NCBI GenBank assembly: GCA_910589025.1
Contig: CAJURM010000009.1
Span: forward strand, 1-64,000
Length of the DNA stretch: 64,000 nt
Direction: 5' to 3'
From: an uncultured Odoribacter sp.
GTDB taxonomy: Bacteria > Bacteroidota > Bacteroidia > Bacteroidales > Marinifilaceae
Within the stretch, counting starts at the first letter, position 1; each line of letters starts with the position of its first letter. Shown piece by piece: positions 8,694 to 18,258 of this stretch. The translations under genes and the position numbers were made by a program. The notes under the pieces were generated by a model. The model saw nothing but the letters and a program-made list of their open reading frames with translations. It ran no database searches and was not told where the DNA came from.

Positions 8694-9299
8694 ATGTTTA
8701 TCAGATTATTTGAGGATAATCCGAATGCCAGGGAAATCCTCAAGGTAGTTGAAATACTGGAAAAAGGTGGGGTAATTATTTATCCCACCGATACCGTTTA
8801 CGCCATTGGATGCGATATTTATAACGTGAAGGCGGTTCAGCGGGTAGCGCAACTGAAAGGTGTGAAACCGGAAAAAGCGAACTTTTCCATGATATGTCGC
8901 GATTTGAGCAATATTTCAGAGTATGCTAAAGTCGGGAATGAGGTTTTTAAATCGATGAAACGTGCTTTGCCCGGGCCATTTACTTTTATTCTGAATGCAA
9001 CTAGTAAGTTACCGAATGTTTTGATGAACCGACGGAAGACTATTGGTATTCGAGTGCCTGATAACACAATTGTTATGGCTATTGTTGAAGAATTGGGACA
9101 TCCTTTACTGACGACTTCCGTGCGTGATGACGACGATGTAATAGAATATATGACCGATCCGGAGCTGATTTATGAGAAATATGAGCAACTGGTCGATGTG
9201 GTTGTCGACGGAGGGTACGGTCAGAATGTGGCTTCTACTGTTGTGGATTGTACGGGAGGAACAATTGACATTATCCGCCAGGGATTGGGCGAATTATAG
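8694..9299 (+). CDS. L-threonylcarbamoyladenylate synthase family protein (TsaC/YciO)
   Basis: YrdC-domain protein of 201 aa. The N-terminal GGVIIYPTDTVYAIGCD is the ATP/threonine-binding signature, and KGVKPEKANFSMICRD follows the KxRxxxxP region in modified form. It probably makes threonylcarbamoyl-AMP for tRNA t6A together with TsaD (43.8 kb in this window). YciO-type members have a different, unsettled role, and the KRxP motif here (KGVKPEKA) is nearer YciO, so the exact function is open. It is coupled to the fsa-like gene. Confidence 0.85.
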   Translation: MFIRLFEDNPNAREILKVVEILEKGGVIIYPTDTVYAIGCDIYNVKAVQRVAQLKGVKPEKANFSMICRDLSNISEYAKVGNEVFKSMKRALPGPFTFILNATSKLPNVLMNRRKTIGIRVPDNTIVMAIVEELGHPLLTTSVRDDDDVIEYMTDPELIYEKYEQLVDVVVDGGYGQNVASTVVDCTGGTIDIIRQGLGEL

Positions 9300-9304
9300 T
9301 TGGT

Positions 9305-10753
9305 TTATTTTTTCCAAAATGCTTTTGTGAAAAGTACCAGAACCGTAAAAATTTCCAGACGTCCTATCAGCATAAGTAGTGCCAGAAATACTTTGGCAAA
9401 GTCATTCAGTTGGGAAAAATTTTCCGTCGGTCCGATACTTCCAAATCCCGGCCCGATATTGCTCATGCTGGTGAGAACCGAACTGCACGCTGTAGCGATG
9501 TCTTTGGTAAAGAGTGCCATGATGATACTTCCGATGCCGAATACGATAATAAAAAGGATGGAAAATCCCATTACGCTGTTCATAATCGTCGGATGTACGC
9601 TTTTATTGTTGTATTTGACATTAATGACGGCATTGGGATGGATAATTCTCTTCATTTCAGCGGCCGAATTTTTAAATAATAGAAGTACCCGGATGACTTT
9701 CATGCCTCCTGACGTGGACCCAGCACTGGCACCGATAAACATCAGTATAAACAAAATAAGTCCTAATAATGTGGGCCATAAAAGGTAATTTGCTGTGGCA
9801 AAACCGGTCGTCGTCATAATGGTGGTAACCTGGAAAAGAGCATCGCGGAAACAAGTTTCTGGGGTATTCCAGTGTGCTAGGTAAAGTCCGGAAGCAATGA
9901 GCAGGGTTGCAGAAAAGGCAATAATCATGTACCACCTGAATTCTTCATCCCGGAGTAGCTTGCCCACTTCCCCTTTCAGTGCGATGTAATATAAACTGAA
10001 ATTGGAGGCTGCAATGAGCATGAACACAATAATTACATACTGGATATAAGGGGAATCCCAGTAGGCGATACTATCTTGTTTCGTAGAAAAACCTCCCGTT
10101 CCCATTGTGGCAAAGGCATGACAGATGGCATCAAAAAAGGACATCCCTCCAATCATCAGTAAAATCGTTTCGGCAAAAGTGCAGGCAAAATAGAATAACC
10201 ACAATTTCCGAGCCGAGGATTTAAATGTGGCTGCCATTTTGCTGTGGGTCGGTCCCGTTACTTCGGCAACATAAAGGTCTCGGCCTTCGATGCCCAGACT
10301 GGGCAGAATGGCAAGGAACAGAACGGCAATTCCCAAGCCGCCCAGCCATTGTGTCATGGAGCGCCAGAAAAGTGTGGCATGTGGAAGAGACTCAATGTCA
10401 TTCAGAACGGAAGAACCGGTCGTGGTAAAACCCGACATGGTTTCAAAAAAAGCATCGATGAAAGAAGGGATGCTGTGGCTTAAAATAAAAGGAAGACATC
10501 CGAACAATGAAAAAATCAGCCAGATGAAAGTGACCGTGAAATAACCGTCTTTTTTGGCCAGGATTTTGTCTGGTGCGTTGATGGTATATACCATGAGGGC
10601 GCCTGTGGCTGCGGTTATTGCAGCAGAAATGATAAAAGCCCAGGTGTCGTGCTCCCCGTAGATGAGGGAAATAACGACACAGAGTAAAAAACACGCACTC
10701 TCAATCAGCATCAATCGGCCAATGAGGTTTGCTATAAAACGGATATTTATCAT
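9305..10753 (-). CDS. trkH: Trk potassium uptake channel subunit TrkH
   Basis: Integral membrane protein of 482 aa forming the K+ pathway. Four pore-loop signatures are visible: TTTGSSV (near 112), ATMGTGGFST (near 216), TTTGFATANY (near 316) and SNIGPGFG (near 433), each with the filter glycine. It lies 16 nt downstream of trkA and ends next to the convergent TsaC-type gene with no clear terminator between them. Confidence 0.95.
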   Translation of the reverse strand: MINIRFIANLIGRLMLIESACFLLCVVISLIYGEHDTWAFIISAAITAATGALMVYTINAPDKILAKKDGYFTVTFIWLIFSLFGCLPFILSHSIPSFIDAFFETMSGFTTTGSSVLNDIESLPHATLFWRSMTQWLGGLGIAVLFLAILPSLGIEGRDLYVAEVTGPTHSKMAATFKSSARKLWLFYFACTFAETILLMIGGMSFFDAICHAFATMGTGGFSTKQDSIAYWDSPYIQYVIIVFMLIAASNFSLYYIALKGEVGKLLRDEEFRWYMIIAFSATLLIASGLYLAHWNTPETCFRDALFQVTTIMTTTGFATANYLLWPTLLGLILFILMFIGASAGSTSGGMKVIRVLLLFKNSAAEMKRIIHPNAVINVKYNNKSVHPTIMNSVMGFSILFIIVFGIGSIIMALFTKDIATACSSVLTSMSNIGPGFGSIGPTENFSQLNDFAKVFLALLMLIGRLEIFTVLVLFTKAFWKK

Positions 10754-10769
10754 GATTTTAGCAGCTTCC

Positions 10770-12113
10770 TTATTTCTGGAAATATTTAATAACCTTCTTT
10801 ACGGCATTGGGGAGAGCAAAAATGACCACATTGTCTCCGGGCATAATCTGTACGTCTCCCTTGGCAATGATTGTTTTTTCTCCGCGGATAACACCGCCAA
10901 TGGTTGCATCGTCCGGAAAATGTACGTCCTTCAATTCATGCTTGGTTATTTTAGAACCTTCTTCCGCTTCCAGTTCAAACACTTCCGCTTCTGAAAATGT
11001 AAGAAATTTCAGGTGTTTTACGTCTACGTTCATCGTGTAGCCGTAAATATGTGAGGCAGCAATCAGTTTTGTATTGATTAATGTTCCGATACCGATATTT
11101 TCGGCCAAATCGATATAGTCAATATTTTCCACTTCTGCGACACTCTTTTTGACACCCATTTTTTTTGCTAGCAAACAGGAGAGAATATTGGTCTCTGATG
11201 ATTTGGTCACACTGATAAACGCGTCAATATTCTTTATGCCTTCTTCCCGTAAAAGAGACAAGTCTCTACCGTCACCGTTAATAATTAGTGTTGATTTGAG
11301 CTTATCGGCTAACTGGATGCATTTTTCGCGGTCTTTTTCTATAATTTTGACGTTATAGTTTTTTTCAAGCAAAGAAGCTGTTTTTATCCCGATACGGGAA
11401 GCGCCGACAATGACAATATTTTTTATTTCAAACTGCTCTTTTCCGCATAAAGTAAAAACATTGGAAATAAACGAAGGAGTGGTGACCACAAAAATCAGAT
11501 CTCCGTATTTTAACGTTTCGTTTCCCCGCGGAATAATGGTTTTTTCTTCCCGTTTGATGGCTACCAGTCGGAACTGGTCGGCACCGTATATCTCACCCAT
11601 TTTGGCAAGAGTGTGGTTTAGGATGAGAGCATTATCCCACAATTTGATACCGATTAATTGCAATCGTCCGTCCGAAAATTCATGGAGCTGACGGGAACCG
11701 ATTTGTTTTAGGGATGCAACAATCTCTTCTGCGGCTAGCCTTTCGGGATAAATCAATGTGTCAATACCTATGGATTTAAGGTATTCGGCATTTTCATTTT
11801 CCAGATACTCGCTATTGTTTACGCGGGCAATTGTCCGTTTAGCTCCTAATTTTTTGGCGAGTATAGCTGAATTGATGTTTTGGTCTTCAATTGGATTTAC
11901 TGCGATATACAGATCACATTTACCGACTTCCGCATCTTTCAGTGCTCCGATGGAAGTACACGAACCGACTATCGACATGATATCCAACTGACTTTCCAGA
12001 GCTTCTATTTTTTCTTGATCGGAATCAAGCAGTAAAATATTGTGCTCCTGTCTGCTGAGCATCTTGGCAAGATGTGTCCCTACAGCACCGGCACCGGCAA
12101 TAACAATATTCAT
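10770..12113 (-). CDS. trkA: Trk potassium system regulatory protein TrkA
   Basis: Cytosolic gating subunit of 447 aa with two tandem RCK units. The first NAD-binding site is GAGAVGTHLA (6-15) and the second is IVGASRIGIKTA (near 234), each followed by a TrkA-C domain. It binds nucleotide and controls TrkH, which is encoded directly downstream. Confidence 0.95.
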   Translation of the reverse strand: MNIVIAGAGAVGTHLAKMLSRQEHNILLLDSDQEKIEALESQLDIMSIVGSCTSIGALKDAEVGKCDLYIAVNPIEDQNINSAILAKKLGAKRTIARVNNSEYLENENAEYLKSIGIDTLIYPERLAAEEIVASLKQIGSRQLHEFSDGRLQLIGIKLWDNALILNHTLAKMGEIYGADQFRLVAIKREEKTIIPRGNETLKYGDLIFVVTTPSFISNVFTLCGKEQFEIKNIVIVGASRIGIKTASLLEKNYNVKIIEKDREKCIQLADKLKSTLIINGDGRDLSLLREEGIKNIDAFISVTKSSETNILSCLLAKKMGVKKSVAEVENIDYIDLAENIGIGTLINTKLIAASHIYGYTMNVDVKHLKFLTFSEAEVFELEAEEGSKITKHELKDVHFPDDATIGGVIRGEKTIIAKGDVQIMPGDNVVIFALPNAVKKVIKYFQK

Positions 12114-12166
12114 GGATAATCGGTTTTATTTCTCTGTTGAGGCAACAAAGTTAAGCTAAAAGCTGT

Positions 12167-13996
12167 TCATTTTAGCATTTTGTTTTGCCTTTTTTTGGAG
12201 TGCAAAGAGAGGTGAATATCTCCTTCTTGCCAGCTTGTTCGGAGTTGGATTTGTCGCTTTTGACAGAGAATTTCCCATTGCCGGACGCAATGAGGTCGGC
12301 AGGAACCATCCAAAATGACCAAACGAGGTGATGAGGTACTTGAAGTTTGCAGTTGCCGGGGATATGTATTGTCTGTAACAATCCAAATTCCCTCTTTGGG
12401 TTGAATATTCTGTTTGTCAATAATGTAAATACTATCATCGGTACAGTTTAATAGCTTGCCGTCATAAAACATCTGCGGATGCAGAATTCCATGTACGGCT
12501 GGCATAAACTGGAGCTTATGGCGCTGCATATAGGGTGTCAGATGTTCTTCAGGGAGTGGGTTCAGGGTATTCTTCAACAGAAATCCATATCCGTCTTGAT
12601 TCAGTAGGATACAGCTATGGGAATAAAAGTGGAAAACGACAATCCCCTCTTTTTTCGGGAGGAAATAATTGTGCAGACAGGAATAACCGCACAAGGTGGT
12701 TGAGAGTAGAAGAATCAGCAACAGACAATTTCTTCTGCGTTTCCGGAGATATAAGCAAATGAAAAATAATAGACTATACAAGAGTAGGATATGAATTTCC
12801 GTGGGATACAAATGATTTACCTGTATGTTTATTTTGTTGAAAGTTGTTAGAGAGTACTTCAGGGCTTCACACAGGAGTTGCACGGGACAGATTAAATAAC
12901 AACTGATACAGGATGGCAGAAGCAGAACGAAAATCCCGGCATACAATAGTAATGTAGTCAATGGAATTGCTATCAGATTGACAAGAAAACTGTTCAGACT
13001 GACGGTGTGAAAATAATAGGCGGATAGCGGGAAGGTGGCTATTTGGGCAGATAGTGTGACACATATTGGGACGGATAAACGAGGGGAAGAGGGGATTAAT
13101 TTCCTTAAAAAAGGAGTAATCCCGACAATACCGGAATAGGCGGCATAAGACATCTGCATACCCACGGAATATAGGGCATTGGGATTTATGATGAGAGCGA
13201 ATAGGGCGGAGGCTGCAATAGCATTAAGGGCATTGTAATCCCTGTTTAAAGCATGACTGAGAGTAATGAATGTTAAAATATAGGCTGCTCGTACGACGGA
13301 AGGGGATAATCCGGTAATACTGGCATAAGCCCACAAGACAGGTAGAAGGAACAAATAAGACTGTTGCCTTTTGAACCCTGTCAGTTTGAACAGATAAGTT
13401 AATAGCAACCATATGGCACCGGTGTGCAGTCCGGAAACTGCCAGCAGATGCATGGTCCCGGTTTCTGCAAATAAGTCACGGGTGGAAGAAGAAAGATGTT
13501 CTTTATATCCTAGGCATAAAGCCTTAATCAGGGAAGAGGAAAGGGTATCTTCAAAAATGCGCTCTGTTTTTTGAATGAATTGGCTTCTGAATCGGGAGAA
13601 ATAGTAATAAAGCGTATGGGCATGGCCTGAAATGTGTATGGAATCCAGTGCTTGTACCCGGGTATATACTCCTTTTTGCTGTAAATAGTGGTTGTAATTA
13701 AAAAGACCTGAGTGGTTGCGGATATGAATGCTGGAGAACCGGGCTGTAAATTTGAGCGAATCCCCCGGAGTAAAAGTGTGGGAAGACTCCAGACAGAAAT
13801 AATGTTGGTTGGCAGAGACGGTATGGGAATTGTGCGATAATTTTTCCTCATACTGGCAAGTAAAATGGACTGGGTGTGTGGGAAGATATACAGCTGGAAG
13901 ATGACTTATGTGGGCACTGCATAAAAATATACACGGGAAAAGGAGAAAAGAAGCTGCTTTGCGGGTGTGCGGAAAAAGAAACAGTAACCCACACAA
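12167..13996 (-). CDS. comEC: ComEC/Rec2-type DNA uptake channel protein
   Basis: Polytopic membrane protein with the competence core, including HLLAVSGLHTG and many transmembrane segments. It resembles ComEC without a C-terminal MBL nuclease domain. The start is uncertain. TTG at 13996 is the first canonical codon, but the reading frame stays open to about 14125 and encodes a ComEC-like N-terminus (HKVPFLLPL, then WTGGIL). No ATG, GTG or TTG is in frame there, only ATT (14104) and CTG (14071). Role: transport of single-stranded DNA across the inner membrane in transformation. Confidence 0.85.
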   Translation of the reverse strand: MCGLLFLFPHTRKAASFLLFPCIFLCSAHISHLPAVYLPTHPVHFTCQYEEKLSHNSHTVSANQHYFCLESSHTFTPGDSLKFTARFSSIHIRNHSGLFNYNHYLQQKGVYTRVQALDSIHISGHAHTLYYYFSRFRSQFIQKTERIFEDTLSSSLIKALCLGYKEHLSSSTRDLFAETGTMHLLAVSGLHTGAIWLLLTYLFKLTGFKRQQSYLFLLPVLWAYASITGLSPSVVRAAYILTFITLSHALNRDYNALNAIAASALFALIINPNALYSVGMQMSYAAYSGIVGITPFLRKLIPSSPRLSVPICVTLSAQIATFPLSAYYFHTVSLNSFLVNLIAIPLTTLLLYAGIFVLLLPSCISCYLICPVQLLCEALKYSLTTFNKINIQVNHLYPTEIHILLLYSLLFFICLYLRKRRRNCLLLILLLSTTLCGYSCLHNYFLPKKEGIVVFHFYSHSCILLNQDGYGFLLKNTLNPLPEEHLTPYMQRHKLQFMPAVHGILHPQMFYDGKLLNCTDDSIYIIDKQNIQPKEGIWIVTDNTYPRQLQTSSTSSPRLVILDGSCRPHCVRQWEILCQKRQIQLRTSWQEGDIHLSLHSKKRQNKMLK

Positions 13997-14163
13997 CAGG
14001 TAACAGCTCCATAGGCAAAAGCCAGGGAAATCTATTCTGGAGCAAAGGATTCCTCCTGTCCAGCAACACAGCGGAAGAAGGAAGGGGACTTTGTGATTGG
14101 AAATATCTACACCATATGTTTTATTTTACCTGAATAAGTTACGACATTTTTATTAAATATCGA

Positions 14164-14192
14164 TAAAAAAAGCAGGGCTGTAAGCCCTGCTT
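14164..14192 (-). terminator. Terminator of def
   Basis: 10-bp stem AAGCAGGGCT / AGCCCTGCTT with a 3-nt loop. On the minus strand it is followed by a run of seven T. It separates def from comEC. Confidence 0.9.
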
Positions 14193-14197
14193 ATTCC

Positions 14198-14752
14198 TTA
14201 TTTAGGTAAAATCACCCGGTAAGTGGCTTTAAATTTCCCTAAGCTGATATTATTAAATTTGTTGCGGAGAAGGCGTTTCTTTAAAGAAGAAAGGTGGTCG
14301 GTGAAAAGAATGCCTTCCAGGTGGTCATACTCATGCTGGATAATCCAGGCTTTGATGCCTTCATAGTTTTCTTCCTTTTCCTCACCGTTTTCATTCCTGT
14401 AAGCAATCCGGATTTTGTTTTTCCTTTTTACATCTTCATGAATACCGGGGATACTCAGACAGCCTTCATTCCGACTGATTTCTTCACCGCTGCGTTCTAT
14501 GATGTGGGCGTTGATAAAAGCCTTTCTGAATCCGGCGCATTCCGGATCTGTCTCTGCAAAAGCATTGCCATCGACAACAAAGACCCGGATACTTTTGCCG
14601 ACCTGAGGTGCGGCAAGTCCCACCCCGTCAGCTTCGTCCATGGTTTGAAACATGTCTTGCAGAAATTTATCCAGGTCGGGAAAATCAGCCGGGATATCTT
14701 CGGCTATTTTCCGGAGTACTGGGTGGCCGTAAACTACAATAGGTAATAGCAT
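14198..14752 (-). CDS. def: Peptide deformylase
   Basis: Removes formyl groups from nascent proteins. The 184-aa protein has all three motifs: GVGLAAPQ (43-50), EGCLSIP (96-102, metal ligand Cys98) and QHEYDHL (139-145, ligands His140 and His144, catalytic Glu141). It lies downstream of ruvX and ends at a strong terminator. Confidence 0.97.
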   Translation of the reverse strand: MLLPIVVYGHPVLRKIAEDIPADFPDLDKFLQDMFQTMDEADGVGLAAPQVGKSIRVFVVDGNAFAETDPECAGFRKAFINAHIIERSGEEISRNEGCLSIPGIHEDVKRKNKIRIAYRNENGEEKEENYEGIKAWIIQHEYDHLEGILFTDHLSSLKKRLLRNKFNNISLGKFKATYRVILPK

Positions 14753-14802
14753 ATATAATTTTTAATGTTAAACACTCTTCGGAAAAGACAGACTTGTCGT
14801 TT

Positions 14803-15243
14803 TCATACCTGATGATTGCAACTGTTTGTATATTGTTGGCTCGAGAGGTAAGAAGTCAGGATAATGGTTGCGCTCATGGTGTCTATAAGTGCCTTGTCCT
14901 GTCGTGTCTTCCTTCTGGCCCCTCCTTCGATCAAGGCCCTGTGAGCCAGTACGGAGGTGAAGCGTTCGTCATACATCTCAATTGGAATGTTTGGAAATTT
15001 TCTTTTCAGAGCTGTAAGAAAAGGCTTTATATAAGTCATGTTTTCTGACTCCTCATTATTCATTTGCTTGGGATGACCGACAACAAAGATATCTACTTTT
15101 TCTATTGCTAAATACTGTTGTAAAAACTGGAATATTTCATGAGGTCCGACCGTTTTCAGACCGTTGGCAATAATGCGTTGCGTGTCTGTAACGGCAATGC
15201 CTATCCGTTTCCTCCCGTAATCAATGGCCAGAATTCTTCCCAC
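14803..15243 (-). CDS. ruvX: Putative pre-16S rRNA nuclease / Holliday junction resolvase RuvX (YqgF)
   Basis: RNase H-fold nuclease of 146 aa. It starts with the acidic strand ILAIDYGRKRIGIAVTD; the second acidic residue is in EMYDERFTS and the third in KALIDTMSA. The start is GTG, sharing its first base with the TAG stop of the DivIC-like gene upstream (TAGTG), which implies translational coupling. Confidence 0.93.
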   Translation of the reverse strand: MGRILAIDYGRKRIGIAVTDTQRIIANGLKTVGPHEIFQFLQQYLAIEKVDIFVVGHPKQMNNEESENMTYIKPFLTALKRKFPNIPIEMYDERFTSVLAHRALIEGGARRKTRQDKALIDTMSATIILTSYLSSQQYTNSCNHQV

Positions 15244-15551
15244 TATTCTACAATAATAAAGATGTCTTCATCCTTTTTTTTCATCAGATACTGTTCTCTG
15301 GCAAACTTCTCTAAATTGTCCCTGTTGCTTAATAACTCCTTCATTTTACGGTTATCTTCCTCAATTTTTTGCTGGTAATACGCTTTTTCTTTGGAAAGTG
15401 TACTGATTTTATTGCGTATCTGCGCTTTTTCAACAAAACTGTTCTTGTCGAAAAATGAAATCCACACTAAAAAAAGTAAGCCGACCAGCGTGTATTTGTT
15501 GGTAAACTTCCTTACGATTTCGCGAAACTTAGATAACTGCCCGTTGAACAT
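15243..15551 (-). CDS. Septum formation initiator (DivIC/FtsB-like)
   Basis: Bitopic membrane protein of 102 aa: a short cytosolic basic part, one membrane segment (about 22-34, LVGLLFLVWISFF), then a periplasmic coiled coil (about 42-85) and the REQY segment typical of the family. It joins the FtsQ/FtsL cell-division complex. It is the first gene of the operon divIC-ruvX-def. Confidence 0.92.
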   Translation of the reverse strand: MFNGQLSKFREIVRKFTNKYTLVGLLFLVWISFFDKNSFVEKAQIRNKISTLSKEKAYYQQKIEEDNRKMKELLSNRDNLEKFAREQYLMKKKDEDIFIIVE

Positions 15552-15747
15552 GCTACAAATTTAGGAAAAAAATAAGAAACCCAAAAAATTAAACGCAAAT
15601 GACAGTAGCATGAAATGAATAATCTTCCTCCTTTTTACGCCGCATATTTATAAAAACAGAAGGAATAATTATACGAGTGCTTGAAGTCCAAGTTCTTACA
15701 AATCTTAAACAGCGTTTTTTACTCTTTTTTTTAATGTTTTTATTCAT

Positions 15748-15755
15748 TAAATTTG
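15748..15755 (+). promoter_or_regulatory. -7 box before carbamate kinase
   Basis: TAAATTTG fits TAnnTTTG 37 nt before the start codon. No clear -33 TTG is seen. Confidence 0.4.
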
Positions 15756-15791
15756 TAGATAAACCTTCATAAAGGAAAATTAAATGAAACT

Positions 15792-16748
15792 ATGGAAAAG
15801 AAATTAGCAGTTGTAGCCTTGGGCGGAAATGCGATTCTGCGGGGCAATCAAAAGGGTACGGTTGCAGAACAAAACCAAAATATTCAGGAGACCTTGGAAA
15901 ATCTGGTTTATCTGATTCGGGACGGATATAATTTGATTATCACCCACGGCAATGGCCCTCAGGTCGGGAACATATTGATGAGTGATGATGCAGGAGTGAA
16001 AATGTATGGTTTGCCGCCAATGCCTCTGGATATGTGTGTGGCTTATTCTCAGGGGCAAATCGGTTACATGATAGAACGGAATCTGAGAAACATTTTAAGA
16101 GAACACAACCTGACCCGGCATGTGGTTTCAATGATTTCGCAGGTGGTGGTGGACCAGCATGACCCGGCGTTACAAAATCCTACCAAGCGTGTTGGAAAGA
16201 TATATAACAAGGAAGAAGCTGACCAACTCTCAGCCGAACACGGTTGGATTTTTAAAGAAGAGATAAAAGTGGAAGGAGGTTGGAGACGAGTGGTCCCTTC
16301 GCCCGCCCCGATTGATTTAAAAAATGCAGCATTGGTGGAACGAATGGCACGTGCGGGGAGTATTGTCATTACTGGCGGTGGCGGTGGAATTCCTGTATAT
16401 ATTGATGAAAAGGGGATGTTACAGTCCATAGAAGGCGTGATTGATAAAGACTTGGCGTCGGCTATGATAGGAGTGAGGGTGAAAGCCGATGAATTGTATG
16501 TCCTTACGGATGTTCCTTATATTTATAAAGATTTCCGGAAGCCCACACAGGAAATATTGGAATTTCTGGATTATGAGGATGCGATGAAATACCTGGAAGC
16601 AGGGGTTTTCGGTGAAGGAAGCATGGCACCCAAAATCCGTGCTTGCCTCCATTTTGTGAAGAACGGGGGACAAAAGTCCGTTATTACGGAAGCAACAAAG
16701 TTGGAAGACCGCAGATATGGCTCGAAAATTACAATGGAATACGACTAA
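15792..16748 (+). CDS. arcC: Carbamate kinase
   Basis: Converts carbamoyl phosphate and ADP to carbamate and ATP. The 318-aa amino-acid-kinase fold has ALGGNAIL (9-16), HGNGPQVG (near 54) and GGGGIPV (near 197). It is followed by ornithine carbamoyltransferase. Together they form the last two steps of arginine-deiminase-type or citrulline catabolism. No arginine deiminase gene (arcA) or arginine/ornithine antiporter is in the window. Confidence 0.95.
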   Translation: MEKKLAVVALGGNAILRGNQKGTVAEQNQNIQETLENLVYLIRDGYNLIITHGNGPQVGNILMSDDAGVKMYGLPPMPLDMCVAYSQGQIGYMIERNLRNILREHNLTRHVVSMISQVVVDQHDPALQNPTKRVGKIYNKEEADQLSAEHGWIFKEEIKVEGGWRRVVPSPAPIDLKNAALVERMARAGSIVITGGGGGIPVYIDEKGMLQSIEGVIDKDLASAMIGVRVKADELYVLTDVPYIYKDFRKPTQEILEFLDYEDAMKYLEAGVFGEGSMAPKIRACLHFVKNGGQKSVITEATKLEDRRYGSKITMEYD

Positions 16749-16785
16749 GATGGCACAACTCGCTATTTCTATCTTTAAAATTATA

Positions 16786-16793
16786 TATATTTG
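16786..16793 (+). promoter_or_regulatory. -7 box before ornithine carbamoyltransferase
   Basis: TATATTTG fits TAnnTTTG 54 nt before the start codon. It suggests the carbamoyltransferase can be transcribed apart from arcC. The -33 region is weak. Confidence 0.45.
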
Positions 16794-16847
16794 ACAGCAT
16801 GTTTGTGAAATTTACTCAGAAATTTACAATCTAAAATACAAAGAGAT

Positions 16848-17849
16848 ATGGCATTTAACTTGAAAAACAGAAACTTTTTGAAGTTGTTGGACTTCACCCC
16901 CGGGGAAATAAAATATTTGCTTGATCTGGCTGCCGAATTGAAAAAAGCAAAATATGCCGGAACCGAACAACCCCGGTTGAAAGGAAAAAATATAGCGTTG
17001 ATTTTTGAAAAAGATTCTACGCGAACACGTTGTTCTTTTGAGGTAGCGGCTCACGATCAGGGAGCTCATGTTACCTATCTGGGGCCTTCTGGCTCTCAGA
17101 TTGGTAAAAAAGAATCCATGAAAGATACCGCACGGGTGTTGGGCAGAATGTTTGATGGGATTGAATACCGTGGATTTTCCCAGGACATAGTAGAAGAACT
17201 GGCGGAGTATGCCGGCATACCAGTATGGAATGGACTTACCAACGAATTTCATCCCACCCAGATTTTGGCTGATTTCCTGACGATGATGGAGCACATTGAC
17301 AAACCGTTAAGCCAGGTGACCTATGCTTATATGGGAGATGCCAGGTATAATATGGGAAACTCACTGATGGTCGGGGGTGCCAAGATGGGAATGGATGTGT
17401 GGATCATTGCTCCCAAGGGATTGCAGCCTGCTCCGGAATTGGTGAAAACTTGTCAGGAAATAGCAGCTGTCACTGGAGCTAAAGTGACCGTGACCGATCA
17501 GGTGGAAGAAGGGGTGAAAGGATGCGATTTCATTTATACTGACGTGTGGGTATCTATGGGAGAACCCCAGGAAGTATGGAAAGAACGGATAGAATTGTTA
17601 TTGCCTTATCAGGTTAATAGAAGAGTGATGGAACTGACCGGTAAGAAAAACTGTAAATTTATGCATTGCCTGCCTGCTTTTCATAACCTCGAAACCGCAG
17701 TCGGAAGGGATGTATACAAACAATTCGGGCTGGGAGCTTTGGAAGTGACGGAAGAAGTCTTTGAATCTCCGGCTTCAATTGTCTTTGACGAAGCAGAAAA
17801 TCGGATGCATACGATAAAGGCGATTATGGTGGCGACTTTGGGATGCTGA
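16848..17849 (+). CDS. arcB: Ornithine carbamoyltransferase
   Basis: Transfers carbamoyl between ornithine and citrulline. The 333-aa protein has the carbamoyl-phosphate site STRTR (57-61), HPTQ (134-137) and HCLP near 274. The LGPSGSQIG and GRMFDGIEYRG segments match true ornithine enzymes of the E. coli ArgF/ArcB type, not the shorter succinyl- or acetyl-ornithine enzyme of Bacteroides. The arcC neighbour favours a catabolic role, but an anabolic argF cannot be excluded. The stop codon lies inside the terminator palindrome. Confidence 0.92.
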   Translation: MAFNLKNRNFLKLLDFTPGEIKYLLDLAAELKKAKYAGTEQPRLKGKNIALIFEKDSTRTRCSFEVAAHDQGAHVTYLGPSGSQIGKKESMKDTARVLGRMFDGIEYRGFSQDIVEELAEYAGIPVWNGLTNEFHPTQILADFLTMMEHIDKPLSQVTYAYMGDARYNMGNSLMVGGAKMGMDVWIIAPKGLQPAPELVKTCQEIAAVTGAKVTVTDQVEEGVKGCDFIYTDVWVSMGEPQEVWKERIELLLPYQVNRRVMELTGKKNCKFMHCLPAFHNLETAVGRDVYKQFGLGALEVTEEVFESPASIVFDEAENRMHTIKAIMVATLGC

Positions 17850-17902
17850 TTATTGAAATAAAAATAGCGGGAAATTTTCCCGCTATTTTTATTTCAATAA
17901 TC
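17848..17902. terminator. Long bidirectional terminator palindrome
   Basis: Two perfect 27-nt arms with a 1-nt centre; the core is AAAAATAGCGGGAAA with its complement. It overlaps the stop of the carbamoyltransferase gene and lies 6 nt from the stop of the convergent STAS gene, so it probably serves both. Confidence 0.9.
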
Positions 17903-17907
17903 AGTAT

Positions 17908-18258
17908 TTAATTCAGTTTTTTAAAATTTTCGATACAATTGTTCTGGTCAGAACAGATCTCCAGAATCATTTGTAGATGCAGCAGATCAAATACTTCTTT
18001 CACTTCTTTTGACAGATTGCAGAGTTTGATGGCTGAACCGTTGCTTTTTGCCGTTTTTACCAGGGAAATGATACATCCGATTCCGCTGCTGTCAATAAAT
18101 TCAATTCCTTCTAAGTCAAGAATCATCTTGATCCCGGAATCGATTAATTCCGGTTTCAGTTCGGATTTCACATCTTCGGTAATAGCCAGAGTAAATCTGG
18201 AGAGACTGGCAAATCGGGCGATTTTGATGCCATCTTTTTCTGTGAGTTTGATAATCAT
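17908..18258 (-). CDS. STAS-domain anti-sigma factor antagonist
   Basis: A single STAS domain of 116 aa of the SpoIIAA/RsbV type. The phosphorylated serine is expected in IDSSGIGC (near 57-64). In this family an unphosphorylated antagonist binds a serine kinase anti-sigma partner, and a PP2C phosphatase resets it. No partner is adjacent; the gene stands alone between a terminator and a long intergenic stretch. Confidence 0.88.
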   Translation of the reverse strand: MIIKLTEKDGIKIARFASLSRFTLAITEDVKSELKPELIDSGIKMILDLEGIEFIDSSGIGCIISLVKTAKSNGSAIKLCNLSKEVKEVFDLLHLQMILEICSDQNNCIENFKKLN

